Positions 21,395 through 29,596 of a stretch of DNA of 64,000 bases are shown here, one piece after another. How positions within the stretch are numbered: the first letter of the stretch is position 1; each line of letters starts with the position of its first letter. The DNA is from Bacteroidia bacterium. GTDB taxonomy: Bacteria > Bacteroidota > Bacteroidia > UKL13-3. Location: positions 1 through 64,000 of the forward strand of contig JAGPCK010000003.1 of NCBI GenBank assembly GCA_018058135.1, read 5' to 3'. The notes under the pieces are model-generated. The model saw only the letters and a program-made list of their open reading frames with translations, did no database searches and had not been told where the DNA came from. The position numbers were made by a program, and so were the translations under genes.

Positions 21395-21977
21395 TCAGAG
21401 TTGTTAAATTAGTATCGAAGGGTTTTACACCTGAAGGGAAGTACTGAACCAGTTCTCCTTTTTCATTAATGAGGAATTTGTTAAAGTTCCATTTTACCTC
21501 GTAGTCTGATTTCCCGTTTTGTGCTTTTTGAGTGAGCCATTGATAAACGGGGTGTTGATCTTTACCCTTTACATCAATTTTTTGGGTGAGTTGGAAAGTT
21601 ACTCCGTAATTTTTTTTGCAAAACGTTTGAATTTCCTCGGCATCACCAGGTTCCTGTGCGCCAAACTGGTTACATGGGAAGCCAATAATCACCAATTTAT
21701 CTTTGTATTTGTCTTGTAGTTTTTGCAACTCGCTGTATTGAGGGGTATAACCGCACTGAGAAGCGACATTCACACACAAAACCTTTTTACCTTTCAAGTC
21801 GGCAAATTTTAGTTCTTTTCCATCAATACTTTTGATGGAGAGATCGAAGAAAGATTTAACAGGAGTTACTGTGGTTGGATTGTAATTGTATTGTCTGAAT
21901 TTGAAGTTGTAAAACAACAGACCCGATACACCTGCAACAGCTGCTACGATTAATGTTTTCAAAAACATATTTTTCAT
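21384..21977 (-). CDS. Glutathione peroxidase-family thiol peroxidase, membrane-anchored
   Basis: The 197-aa protein has an N-terminal hydrophobic segment (about 5-25) before a thioredoxin-fold Gpx domain. It carries VNVASQCGYTPQYSELQ (peroxidatic Cys), GFPCNQFGAQEPG and VKWNFNKFLIN (the Trp-Asn of the catalytic tetrad). It is the Cys, not Sec, type and probably uses thioredoxin. The anchor suggests periplasmic or membrane-facing lipid-peroxide removal. It sits between ispH and crtW with 3 nt and overlapping junctions, so it is co-transcribed with pigment genes. Confidence 0.92.
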   Translation of the reverse strand: MKNMFLKTLIVAAVAGVSGLLFYNFKFRQYNYNPTTVTPVKSFFDLSIKSIDGKELKFADLKGKKVLCVNVASQCGYTPQYSELQKLQDKYKDKLVIIGFPCNQFGAQEPGDAEEIQTFCKKNYGVTFQLTQKIDVKGKDQHPVYQWLTQKAQNGKSDYEVKWNFNKFLINEKGELVQYFPSGVKPFDTNLTTLIDQ

Positions 21978-21980
21978 TAT

Positions 21981-22826
21981 TTAAAAAGATGAAATTTTTT
22001 CTTTTACCTGTTCCATGAGCCACATGGGAGTGGAGGTGGCCCCACATATGCCCACAGTTTCTCCCGGCTTAAACCAATCAGCATCTAATTCTTCTACAGT
22101 ACTCACAAAATAGCTGTTTGGGTTATTGTCTTTGCACACATCGTACAATACTTTACCGTTTGATGATTTTTTGCCGGATACAAACACAATTACATCAAAT
22201 TTTTTGGCATATTCTCTTAATTGAATATCCCTGTTAGATACCTGTCGGCAAAGTGTATCATTAAAATCTACTTCTACTCCGCGTTTTTCTAGTTCGTCTT
22301 TTAAAGCGTATAAGTTTTTTGTGCGTTTAGTTGTTTGACTGTAGAGGGCAATTTTTTCAGGCAGTTGAATTTGGTCCAATTCTTCAAACTTTTCAATCAC
22401 AATAGCGTCACCGTTGGTCTGGCCTTTTAAACCGTTTACCTCAGCGTGCCCGTGTTTGCCATAAATCAGAATAGGAACTTTATCGTTGTATGCCTCACGT
22501 ACGCGATTCTGTAGCTTAAGTACAACCGGACAACTGGCATCAATCAATTCAATATCATTATCAAGGGCTGTTTTGTACGTTTGAGGAGGTTCACCGTGGG
22601 CCCGAATCAGAACACGCTCGTGTTTCAGATTGGGTAAGTCATCGTGTGAGATAATCTGTAGTCCTTTTGCCTTCAGGCGTTCTACCTCTTCTTCGTTGTG
22701 TACGATATCTCCCAAACAGTAAAGTTTGCCATATTCGTTCAGGTAGTCCTCAGCCATTTGTATGGCGTAAACTACGCCAAAGCAAAAGCCTGAATTGTCA
22801 TCAATAGATACTTGTAAATCTTTCAC
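21981..22826 (-). CDS. ispH: 4-hydroxy-3-methylbut-2-enyl diphosphate reductase
   Basis: IspH is the last enzyme of the MEP isoprenoid pathway, a 4Fe-4S protein making IPP and DMAPP. The 281-aa sequence has NSGFCFGVVYAI (Cys15), LGDIVHN, IRAHGEPP, DASCPVVLKLQ and DTLCRQVSNRD. These give the three cluster cysteines and the substrate-binding His. The start is GTG giving MKDLQVSIDDNSG, matching the family N-terminus. It lies 36 nt after cruF and 3 nt before gpx, tying precursor supply to carotenoid genes. Confidence 0.96.
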   Translation of the reverse strand: MKDLQVSIDDNSGFCFGVVYAIQMAEDYLNEYGKLYCLGDIVHNEEEVERLKAKGLQIISHDDLPNLKHERVLIRAHGEPPQTYKTALDNDIELIDASCPVVLKLQNRVREAYNDKVPILIYGKHGHAEVNGLKGQTNGDAIVIEKFEELDQIQLPEKIALYSQTTKRTKNLYALKDELEKRGVEVDFNDTLCRQVSNRDIQLREYAKKFDVIVFVSGKKSSNGKVLYDVCKDNNPNSYFVSTVEELDADWFKPGETVGICGATSTPMWLMEQVKEKISSF

Positions 22827-22862
22827 GTCTGCAAAAGTAAACCAATTTGAGGCTTAAATGTT

Positions 22863-23498
22863 TTAATTCAGGTTTAAAGCGATAAAAAATGCCAATTGAA
22901 TCAGGTACACATTTTTGGCTATTTTGTTCCGGGCATCTACTTCAAACATGAAGAATAAGATGCTGAAAACGAAGGAAACGGCAAACCACATGGCGTAATT
23001 CTGGAATGGAATTTCGTTATCCAACCAGCCCCAGTAATCGTACTTAATAGCCACCGGCTCAATAAATATGTCCATAAATACCATGAGCATAGCTGCTGTA
23101 AAGGCTCTCATAGGCAAGGTTCGGGTAGAGCGCCAGGCAATACAACATGCACAGTAAATGAGAATCAACCAGTTGAGACCTATTATAAGTGGGGTGTTGA
23201 GCACCTTTGTACCCAAGGTGTTCCCGTAAGTATAATCTCCAAAAATGGCCTTTGTATTTGTTCCAATTACTTCTATACCCCAGGCAGTAACGGCAATAAT
23301 CAGGGCAAAAGTTATTTGTCTGGTATTGTATTTACGGTGAAATGAAAATAGGATTACTGCTGTTAACAGTAGGTTGTATGGCACAAGTGTTTTAAACAGG
23401 TGTATTAAAGCGTCAAGGCTAAAGCCCACAACGCCCACCAGATAAAATACGCCCAGTATTGTTGTCCAGATTATTGGTTTATTGTCCGTCCTTTCCAT
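22863..23498 (-). CDS. cruF: Carotenoid 1',2'-hydratase (CruF-like)
   Basis: The 211-aa polytopic membrane protein is hydrophobic with about 7 segments. ITAWGIEVIGTNTKAIFGDY followed by TYGNTLG, PLIIGLNWL, and MVFMDIFIEPVAIKYDYWGW is the Caroten_synth/DUF422 signature. Family members (CruF, CrtC-unrelated) hydrate the acyclic psi-end of gamma-carotene. I use the ATG giving MERTDNKPIIW; a GTG 23 codons upstream would deepen the overlap. It overlaps the 3' end of the glycosyltransferase gene by 28 nt, as in other cruF-cruG pairs. Confidence 0.78.
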   Translation of the reverse strand: MERTDNKPIIWTTILGVFYLVGVVGFSLDALIHLFKTLVPYNLLLTAVILFSFHRKYNTRQITFALIIAVTAWGIEVIGTNTKAIFGDYTYGNTLGTKVLNTPLIIGLNWLILIYCACCIAWRSTRTLPMRAFTAAMLMVFMDIFIEPVAIKYDYWGWLDNEIPFQNYAMWFAVSFVFSILFFMFEVDARNKIAKNVYLIQLAFFIALNLN

Positions 23499-24565
23499 TC
23501 GTTTGATTTGGTTAGTAGTTTGTTTACAGACAGAACGGAAATATGAACCAAAGTTAACATTTGCCACGAGTGGTACAATACGTTAAATATTAAATTTTGG
23601 TTAGCAGCCTTAGATATCATAATGCGCAGGTAAATAATCAGAATAAAACTGAGCCACAAATTGGGTGTGGGGACAAACCATATAAATGCAATGTAAGAGA
23701 ATGTTGTTAAAGCAAGATAAACAAGCAGGGCAGATACACTGTTGCCAAAACCGCTGAGAATATTTTTAGAAAAACCATTGATCCCATCTTGATAGCTTTT
23801 GTACATGCGGCATTGAATAAAACCATTGGCCAGTAAGGTTTGTCCTCTGTATCCCAGTTTTTTAACCAATTTCATACACTCAATATCTTCCGTAATTTTA
23901 TTGGCCAAACTCAAATGAAACAAGTGCTTTTTGTAAGTACCAGCATCAAACAACATAAACTGCCCGTTGGCAGCTGCCAATGATGGGAAACTGCTTTTAC
24001 GAATAAGTACTAGCGGGAGCATTGAAAGCAGCAAGTAATGCATGAGGGGTACTACCAGTTTCTCTCCGCGGGTTTCCATCAGCTGGTCAGGGAAAATGGA
24101 GAGTAAAGTGAGTTTTTCACTAGCCGAATAGGCCAAAGCGTTTTTTATTAATCCTTTTTTTACGGTTACATCAGCATCCAGAAAGAGCAGTTTGTTGCCT
24201 TTGGATTGAAGTGCCAGTTGATGACAAGCCCAGTTTTTACCTAACATGTTAGGCGGCAACGCCTCTCCCTTTAGTAGTTTTACTTTAGGGTCGATTTTGC
24301 TGAATTGCTGAACGAGCATGGCAGTTCTGTCGGTAGAATGGTCATCCAATACCAGTACTTCATAGTTTTTGTAATCCTGATTGAGGATGGAGCGCAACAG
24401 TTTATCAATATTTTTTTCTTCATTCCTGGCCGGAATAAGAATAGAAACCTTATCACCAGGTTCGGCTGTTGAGTCCTCTAAACGCTGAGGGTACCAGTAG
24501 TTTACCGTGGCTACCATAAAGCGCAGAAGCAAAAATGAAAATGTAATCCACCACAATACAAGCAT
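23471..24565 (-). CDS. Membrane family-2 glycosyltransferase, CruG-like
   Basis: The 364-aa protein has an N-terminal membrane segment, then a GT-A domain: VSILIPARNEEKNIDKLLRS, VLVLDDHSTDRTA, LLFLDADVTVKKG, and AANGQFMLFD. Several C-terminal transmembrane segments follow. The layout and its overlap with cruF match CruG, the carotenoid 2'-O-glycosyltransferase of cyanobacteria, but this is inferred from neighbourhood as much as from sequence. It is the first gene of the five-gene minus-strand cluster, with an ATG start; the gap to the divergent DUF2452 gene is 59 nt. Confidence 0.7.
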   Translation of the reverse strand: MLVLWWITFSFLLLRFMVATVNYWYPQRLEDSTAEPGDKVSILIPARNEEKNIDKLLRSILNQDYKNYEVLVLDDHSTDRTAMLVQQFSKIDPKVKLLKGEALPPNMLGKNWACHQLALQSKGNKLLFLDADVTVKKGLIKNALAYSASEKLTLLSIFPDQLMETRGEKLVVPLMHYLLLSMLPLVLIRKSSFPSLAAANGQFMLFDAGTYKKHLFHLSLANKITEDIECMKLVKKLGYRGQTLLANGFIQCRMYKSYQDGINGFSKNILSGFGNSVSALLVYLALTTFSYIAFIWFVPTPNLWLSFILIIYLRIMISKAANQNLIFNVLYHSWQMLTLVHISVLSVNKLLTKSNEWKGRTINQ

Positions 24566-24596
24566 AGAGTCTAAAACAAAAGAGGGCTAAAATAGT

Positions 24597-24604
24597 TATT
24601 TTTG
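24597..24604 (+). promoter_or_regulatory. Possible -7 box of the DUF2452 gene
   Basis: TATTTTTG matches TAnnTTTG and lies 20 nt upstream of the DUF2452 ATG. No clear TTTG -33 is seen. Confidence 0.35.
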
Positions 24605-24624
24605 TTTTGACCTTTATATACCTG

Positions 24625-25053
24625 ATGACAAATAACGAGCCTGATGAGTTTTCGTACCGCGGTGAAGCCTCTCTTTTCCCTATTCCGCTAAGCATTAGTT
24701 CTCCGGTTATTAAACCCGAGGATAAGAATAAAATACGTGCCAATGCAGTAGAGGCGATGCACCATTATGCTCAGCAGGAAATTTCCTTACTCAGGAAGCA
24801 GGCTGAGTTGATTATGCAGCAGGTGCGTGAAATTGAAGACCGCATGAAGATATCGGAGCATATTTATGAATCTGATATGCGCTTTACCCCGGTAGTGGGA
24901 CAGGTTTATCACTTATATGAAAAGGACGATCACTACACACTTTCTTTAATTGGTCCGAATGAATGGGGAAGAAAAGAGATGCCGTTTCAACGTTACGTAG
25001 CTACTGTAAAGTTGATGGGTGACCATAGCTGGGACGTTCTGAAAAATTCTTAG
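24625..25053 (+). CDS. DUF2452-type conserved protein
   Basis: The 142-aa soluble protein starts MTNNEPDEFSYRGEASLFPI. It contains a helical central part (AMHHYAQQEISLLRKQAELI, probable coiled coil) and a C-terminal region FTPVVGQVYHLYEKDDHY... LSLIGPNEWG, characteristic of DUF2452. No catalytic motif is apparent and the role is unknown. It is transcribed away from the carotenoid cluster. The upstream six codons of open frame begin with TTG and are not needed. Confidence 0.8.
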   Translation: MTNNEPDEFSYRGEASLFPIPLSISSPVIKPEDKNKIRANAVEAMHHYAQQEISLLRKQAELIMQQVREIEDRMKISEHIYESDMRFTPVVGQVYHLYEKDDHYTLSLIGPNEWGRKEMPFQRYVATVKLMGDHSWDVLKNS

Positions 25054-25065
25054 TGACCCCATGGT

Positions 25066-25230
25066 TCAGGCAAAAATATCTTTTGCCCGAATGCCGTTTT
25101 CCCGCATCCATTTCAGCGATAGACTTCTGCTGATTTGGACAGTTTGTTTCCCCAATAAAAAATTAAACGCATTACCCTTGTGCAAGTAACCGCTGGGAGT
25201 GGGAGCTATGCGGGTATGAATGGCCGGCAT
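25066..25230 (-). pseudogene. Internally deleted glutamyl-tRNA-synthetase-like (GluQ-type) remnant
   Basis: The minus strand encodes a 54-residue frame. Residues 6-26 (TRIAPTPSGYLHKGNAFNFL) are the class I Glu/Gln synthetase N-terminus containing the HIGH-equivalent. This passes directly, without a frameshift, into QISRSLSLKWMRENGIRAKD and a stop. The second part resembles the KMSKS-plus-tail segment of the short GluQ-like proteins (QISRS in place of KLSKS). The roughly 200-residue middle is absent, so it cannot be an active enzyme. It lies just downstream of the DUF2452 gene, on the opposite strand. The N-terminal assignment is secure; the C-terminal one is inferred. Confidence 0.65.
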
Positions 25231-25273
25231 ATTGCTAAGGTAGGAATATTAGAAACGTGTATTATATTTGAGT

Positions 25274-25957
25274 ATGAACTTCTCTACATTTTTTTTAAGT
25301 AGTCAATATTTTCGGGGTAAAAGTGGGTTGTTATTCCTCGTTTTTTTGCCTATACTATTTCTAATTGCATGTGCCAATAATACTTCTGAAAGCACATCAA
25401 TGATTAACAAACAATTGGATGTAGTAGATAGTAATTTATTGGACTCGGAACTCTTTATTAGAAAAGAATTTTATTCATTAATGGGAGAAGAGCGAATAAA
25501 AGAATTGAAAGATACTAGTCGGGTAATTATTCGATTAACAACTTCTTTTCCTTTTGATAGCATGGCTTTAAGGATTTATAAGATTGAGAGTAGAAGATAT
25601 TCTGATGGGAAGGAGTTCATACACTCTATTTACAAGCACTATCCTAATGAATTCAATCCTTTCTTACTACTTGGAGATCCTTCAGGAAAAAGCATAGAAA
25701 CCTACCCTCGCATTTTTGAACAAAAATGTATTCGTGTTAATTTGAAGTCATGGAAAGCAATCCTCCAAAATATAAATGAAATGGGAATATGGGGACTTAC
25801 TAGCCAAAGATGCAATTGCTTTGATGGTAATAGGTATCAACTTGAGGTAAATATTAAAGGCAGATATAAATACTTGTTTTTTGATAACCCACAACCATCA
25901 GATACAATCATGTCTTTATTTGATGAGATTACCTCGCAATTTAGTAAATCAAACTAA
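25274..25957 (+). CDS. Uncharacterised lipoprotein
   Basis: I do not recognise this 227-aa protein. It has an unusual extended N-terminus (MNFSTFFLSSQYFRGKSG) before a hydrophobic stretch and lipobox LIACAN. The mature part is polar, with FIRKEFYSLMGEERIKELKD, no enzymatic motif, and a Cys pair CNCF near residue 183. The start is the ATG just after a TTG. It is flanked by a gene remnant upstream and 220 nt of non-coding DNA downstream, as expected for a variable, accessory locus. Confidence 0.6.
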   Translation: MNFSTFFLSSQYFRGKSGLLFLVFLPILFLIACANNTSESTSMINKQLDVVDSNLLDSELFIRKEFYSLMGEERIKELKDTSRVIIRLTTSFPFDSMALRIYKIESRRYSDGKEFIHSIYKHYPNEFNPFLLLGDPSGKSIETYPRIFEQKCIRVNLKSWKAILQNINEMGIWGLTSQRCNCFDGNRYQLEVNIKGRYKYLFFDNPQPSDTIMSLFDEITSQFSKSN

Positions 25958-26131
25958 ATACACTTTCCTCTTCTAAGTAATTTGACTTTTATGCTTTCTT
26001 CACATATCACCCCCACAAACACATCCTGTTATTCATTCAGGAATCTTACTTCACCAAATACATAATTGTAGTCTTGCTAAAGGATTGTTCTAAGTGAATT
26101 AAAATCTACTTCTCGCAAATATTTAAAAGTA

Positions 26132-26160
26132 AAGCCCCTGTCTTATGCAGACAAGGGCTT
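26132..26160 (-). terminator. Terminator of the serine hydrolase gene
   Basis: AAGCCCCTGTCT pairs with AGACAAGGGCTT (12 positions, one mismatch). Read on the minus strand the stem is followed by T-rich sequence. It is 22 nt beyond the stop of the gene at 26182. Confidence 0.7.
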
Positions 26161-26181
26161 GAAGAAATTTGTATGCAGGGG

Positions 26182-27558
26182 TTATTTAATAATTATCCGC
26201 TCTACGTGCAGCAGGTTATTGTCTTTGTCAAAAAGTTGTAACAGGTATATTCCTGCTTTTTGTTTTAGTGCAAGCTCAAAAGCTGATAGGTTTGATGGGA
26301 GTATCTCGGATTGTAATACACGTCCGGTGATGTCGCATATTTCTGCTTTGGCTAAACTAATTTCTGTGTTGTATTGAACGCGAATATGATCTGATGCAGG
26401 GTTGGGGTAAAGCTGTACAAAAGGATTTCGACTCACACGCGTTGTGCCTGCGGGGATTTGTAAACTTACTTTATGCAATGCACGGATGACAGTGCCAAAT
26501 AGCAGGTTGTTAGACAGGCTATCCTGATTGGTAAGAACGGAAAATGTAATGCCCGATGTAATGTCTACAGCATTCTCATTGATGTATCCGAAAAAAGTTC
26601 CTCCGTGTGAGTAAGCTCCGCGTCCGTTTAGTTCATTGTTATACTTAAATATGCCCAATCCGTAACCGTCACCTCCGCCAATATTTATTGTTTGAGTCAT
26701 CTCACCCCAAGAAGTAGAGTTTAATAGTTTTCCAGATGTGAGCAGATGCCAGAACAGGACATTGTCTTCTGCTGTGGTTACTAATGAACCGGCTGTATTG
26801 GCCAGGCTAAACAAGTTGTCGAGGTATGGCGTTTGAGTCATGTCTTCCATTTCTGCCCCTGTTAATATATTACTCCAGGGGTGAGCCAAAGGTGTAGCGC
26901 CTGCATCTCCAAAGTTTTTAGTGTGATTAAGCCCGTGCGGAGCAAGCAATCTGGTGTTAAGTGCAGTCCAGGGTGATTCGTTAAGCACTTTGCTGATGAT
27001 AATACCGGTTACAATATAGTTGGTGTTAGAATAGTCCCAGGCTGATCCGGGAGGGAAATTGGGTGTTTTTGCCAATCGCATAATTTCCTCTCTGGTCCAT
27101 ATTTTAGCCGGCTTGCCAAAAATGGAGTCATTGATGGCATCACTCTGCATGTAGTCATGCAAGCCACTGGTGTGGTTGAGGCATTGTCGTATGGTGATTT
27201 GTCCGTTGATGTTTGGGTACCCTTGAATCCATTTTCCGATGGTGTCATTCAGGTTAAGCAAACCGTTCTCCTGCATGTTGAGTAACAAAGCAGCTATATG
27301 TGTTTTTGTATTGCTCCCCATACCAAAGTACATGTCTGGTGTAATAGGAACGTTCTGCTGTGAGTAGCCATATCCTCGTTTCCAGGTTCCAGCATTTGGG
27401 AAATGTACAGCCGCTGAAGCACCTTTTATTTTGTAACGGAGACAAACGCTGTCGAGTACTTCAGATAAGCGATTGGTGAGTGTTTGTGGTAGTTGGGCAC
27501 TTGACTGCAAGCACATCATTACGCCACATGTAATGGAGAGTAGAGTTATTTTTTTCAT
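26182..27558 (-). CDS. Secreted serine hydrolase (class C beta-lactamase fold) with T9SS tail
   Basis: The 458-aa protein has a signal peptide ending QSSAQ. The beta-lactamase/D,D-peptidase domain contains GSNTK (Ser82, Lys85, the SxxK motif) and WDYSNTNY (Tyr176, Asn178, the YxN motif). Later GAYSHGGTFFG replaces the KTG-type motif with HGG, as in many esterase-like members. The C-terminal about 80 residues, VQLYPNPASDHIRVQYNTE to GIYLLQLFDK...IIIK, are a classical T9SS type A sorting domain. It is probably a surface or extracellular peptidase/esterase rather than an antibiotic-resistance enzyme. It is divergent from the LytS gene. Confidence 0.88.
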   Translation of the reverse strand: MKKITLLSITCGVMMCLQSSAQLPQTLTNRLSEVLDSVCLRYKIKGASAAVHFPNAGTWKRGYGYSQQNVPITPDMYFGMGSNTKTHIAALLLNMQENGLLNLNDTIGKWIQGYPNINGQITIRQCLNHTSGLHDYMQSDAINDSIFGKPAKIWTREEIMRLAKTPNFPPGSAWDYSNTNYIVTGIIISKVLNESPWTALNTRLLAPHGLNHTKNFGDAGATPLAHPWSNILTGAEMEDMTQTPYLDNLFSLANTAGSLVTTAEDNVLFWHLLTSGKLLNSTSWGEMTQTINIGGGDGYGLGIFKYNNELNGRGAYSHGGTFFGYINENAVDITSGITFSVLTNQDSLSNNLLFGTVIRALHKVSLQIPAGTTRVSRNPFVQLYPNPASDHIRVQYNTEISLAKAEICDITGRVLQSEILPSNLSAFELALKQKAGIYLLQLFDKDNNLLHVERIIIK

Positions 27559-27660
27559 GGTAGGGTTATTTTATGTGGCAAAGAAAAGTTACACCTCAGA
27601 TGAAGACAAACCTGTTTAGACGTAGCTCCTTTATAATTAGACAGGCAAAGCTTTGAGCTG

Positions 27661-27690
27661 TTTGGTCTAAAAAAAAGAAACTTTGGTCTA
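27661..27690. promoter_or_regulatory. Candidate LytTR operator: 9-bp direct repeat, 12-bp spacer
   Basis: TTTGGTCTA occurs exactly at 27661-27669 and again at 27682-27690. The 12-nt gap gives a 21-bp (two-turn) period. LytTR response regulators typically bind pairs of about 9-bp direct repeats with 12-13-bp spacing. It lies 30 nt upstream of the LytS start, in the divergent interval with the serine hydrolase gene. The repeat is seen directly; the binding role is inferred. Confidence 0.55.
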
Positions 27691-27720
27691 TTGTGCTATA
27701 GATATTTGAGGTAATATTGA

Positions 27721-28824
27721 ATGTTTTGCAGCATGAATCAATTCATTTTGTTTTTACGTAAACTAATTAATCTCGCAGGCTCGCGCATTGCACTCAATAT
27801 TTATTTCTGGGTAGCAATACTGCTCTTGAAAATTTCGGATGCAGATGATCAGCAAGCTTATCCGAATATTTTCTACTACTTACTGATGGTTTTCTTTCTT
27901 GGTTTTTTTGCTGCTGTCAGTTACATCAACAATCTGTATTTGCTGCCGGTATTTCTTTTCAGGAAGAAGTACCTTAAGTATTTTATTTTTTTACTGCTAC
28001 TTGTCTCAGGCATTTCATACCTGTATACCTACTTACTTATTTACCTGCCCCGCATTTTTCCCGCTTTGGATACAATGGTACTTTCTATTGTAATGGATCC
28101 TGTAGATAACGATTTGAGCCCTGCCGGGGTAGCAGGAAACATGATGACCTATTTCTTCTTTATGCTGGTATGGACATTCTTCTTCACATTGCTGGGAATA
28201 TATTACCGCAATAAAAAGCAACTGGTCGATATGCAGGCTGTTCTCAATCAACACAGAGAAGTTGAGCTGACTATGTTAAAGAACCAGATTCATCCTCATT
28301 TTTTATTTAATACCTTAAACAATCTGTATGCATTAGCGCTGAAAAAATCGGATGATACGCCTGAACTAATTTTGAAGCTATCGGCTGTGTTACGTTACAT
28401 GATTTATGAGGCTGCAACACCATTGGTTTCTTTCAGTAGAGAGAAAGAGGTTATTCAGGCGTATACGGATATTGAACTATTGCGTGTACAGAATACTCAG
28501 CAAGTACATTTTTCGATAGTGAGTGACGGGGAATATACCATCCCTCCTTTATTGTGGCTGCCGGCTTTGGAGAATGTGTTTAAACATACACGCAACGCGG
28601 AAAGTCCGGACATTGAGTTCAGGTTGGAAATAAAAGACAATAAGTTTTATCTGTGGTGTCGCAACAAACTGTATCCAAATGCCATTACTAAAGACGAGTC
28701 AGGTGGTTTCGGGATAGTGAATTTACGGAAACGTTTGGACTTACTCTTTCCTGAAAAACATCAACTGTTTGCAGAGCCAAGCGGAGATTATTTTATATTT
28801 GAATTAGAAGTTTCTCTTTTATGA
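27721..28824 (+). CDS. LytS-family sensor histidine kinase
   Basis: The 367-aa protein has four hydrophobic segments (about 23-160), a linker coiled coil, and the His_kinase domain LKNQIHPHFLFNTLNNLYAL, with phosphoacceptor His193. It ends in a degenerate ATPase domain containing GGFGIVNLRKRL. The 5TM/4TM sensor type has no periplasmic domain, implying sensing of the membrane. ATG occurs at 27721 and again at 27733; either could be used. It overlaps the response-regulator gene by 4 nt (ATGA), so the pair is translationally coupled. The signal is unknown. Confidence 0.92.
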   Translation: MFCSMNQFILFLRKLINLAGSRIALNIYFWVAILLLKISDADDQQAYPNIFYYLLMVFFLGFFAAVSYINNLYLLPVFLFRKKYLKYFIFLLLLVSGISYLYTYLLIYLPRIFPALDTMVLSIVMDPVDNDLSPAGVAGNMMTYFFFMLVWTFFFTLLGIYYRNKKQLVDMQAVLNQHREVELTMLKNQIHPHFLFNTLNNLYALALKKSDDTPELILKLSAVLRYMIYEAATPLVSFSREKEVIQAYTDIELLRVQNTQQVHFSIVSDGEYTIPPLLWLPALENVFKHTRNAESPDIEFRLEIKDNKFYLWCRNKLYPNAITKDESGGFGIVNLRKRLDLLFPEKHQLFAEPSGDYFIFELEVSLL

Positions 28825-29546
28825 AAAAACATAAAGTACTTATAGTGGATGATGAGCCGCTTGCCAGAGAAATTATTCAAACTTTTTTAGGGGAATACTC
28901 TGAGTTAACTATTGCGGGTTCGTGTAGAAATGCAATGGAGGCTTTTGCACTGCTCAATCAGGTTGAGGTAGATGTGATTTTTCTTGATATCAATATGCCG
29001 GAAGTAAGCGGGATAGATTTTGTGAAAATGCTCAAGAAGGCTCCATTGATTGTGTTTACCACCGCGTATGCAGAATTTGCTTTAGAGAGTTACAGTCTAA
29101 ATGCGGTAGACTATTTACTTAAACCCATAGCGAAAGACCGTTTCAGGCAAGCTATGGGGAAGGTTATTGCACAGCTGCAACTGAATAATAGTCCTGATGA
29201 ATTGGCTAAAGAAAGCAACGACAACAGTTTGTTGTTTGTGCGTTCAGAAGGGAAATGGATGAAAATAGATTTGGCAAAACTACAGTGGGCCGAGTCGCTT
29301 AAGGATTATGTGAGGCTGTGGACTGCTGAAGGACGTATTACTATCCACAGCACCATGAAAAATCTGGAGGACCAACTTTCTGCTCATCCGAAATTTGTTC
29401 GTATTCACAAATCGTTTCTGGTTAATCTGGAGTTTGTACAGCAGGTTGATGTGAACGAGGTATGTGTTGCAGAAAGCCGTGTGGCTATAGGAAGCAGTTA
29501 TAAGTCTGCTTTGCAGGAAAGGTTAAATCAGTTCAGGTTATTGTAG
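28821..29546 (+). CDS. LytTR-family response regulator
   Basis: The 241-aa protein has a receiver domain (1-125) with DDE at 10-12, phosphoacceptor Asp56 in FLDINMP, and Lys in LLKPIAKD. The LytTR DNA-binding domain (about 140-240) has KIDLAKLQWAESLKDYVRLW and MKNLEDQL...FVRIHKSFLVN. The ATG overlaps the kinase stop. It should bind direct repeats such as the 9-12-9 element upstream of its own operon, giving autoregulation. Confidence 0.93.
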   Translation: MKKHKVLIVDDEPLAREIIQTFLGEYSELTIAGSCRNAMEAFALLNQVEVDVIFLDINMPEVSGIDFVKMLKKAPLIVFTTAYAEFALESYSLNAVDYLLKPIAKDRFRQAMGKVIAQLQLNNSPDELAKESNDNSLLFVRSEGKWMKIDLAKLQWAESLKDYVRLWTAEGRITIHSTMKNLEDQLSAHPKFVRIHKSFLVNLEFVQQVDVNEVCVAESRVAIGSSYKSALQERLNQFRLL

Positions 29547-29550
29547 TAAA

Positions 29551-29587
29551 ACAATTCCTGTACTCAATTAGTGAGTACAGGAATTGT
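29551..29587. terminator. Bidirectional terminator hairpin
   Basis: ACAATTCCTGTACTC pairs perfectly with GAGTACAGGAATTGT (15 bp, 7-nt loop) between the convergent LytTR and M2 peptidase genes. The absence of a long T run means it may act as an mRNA end stabiliser. Confidence 0.7.
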
Positions 29588-29596
29588 CACTATTCT

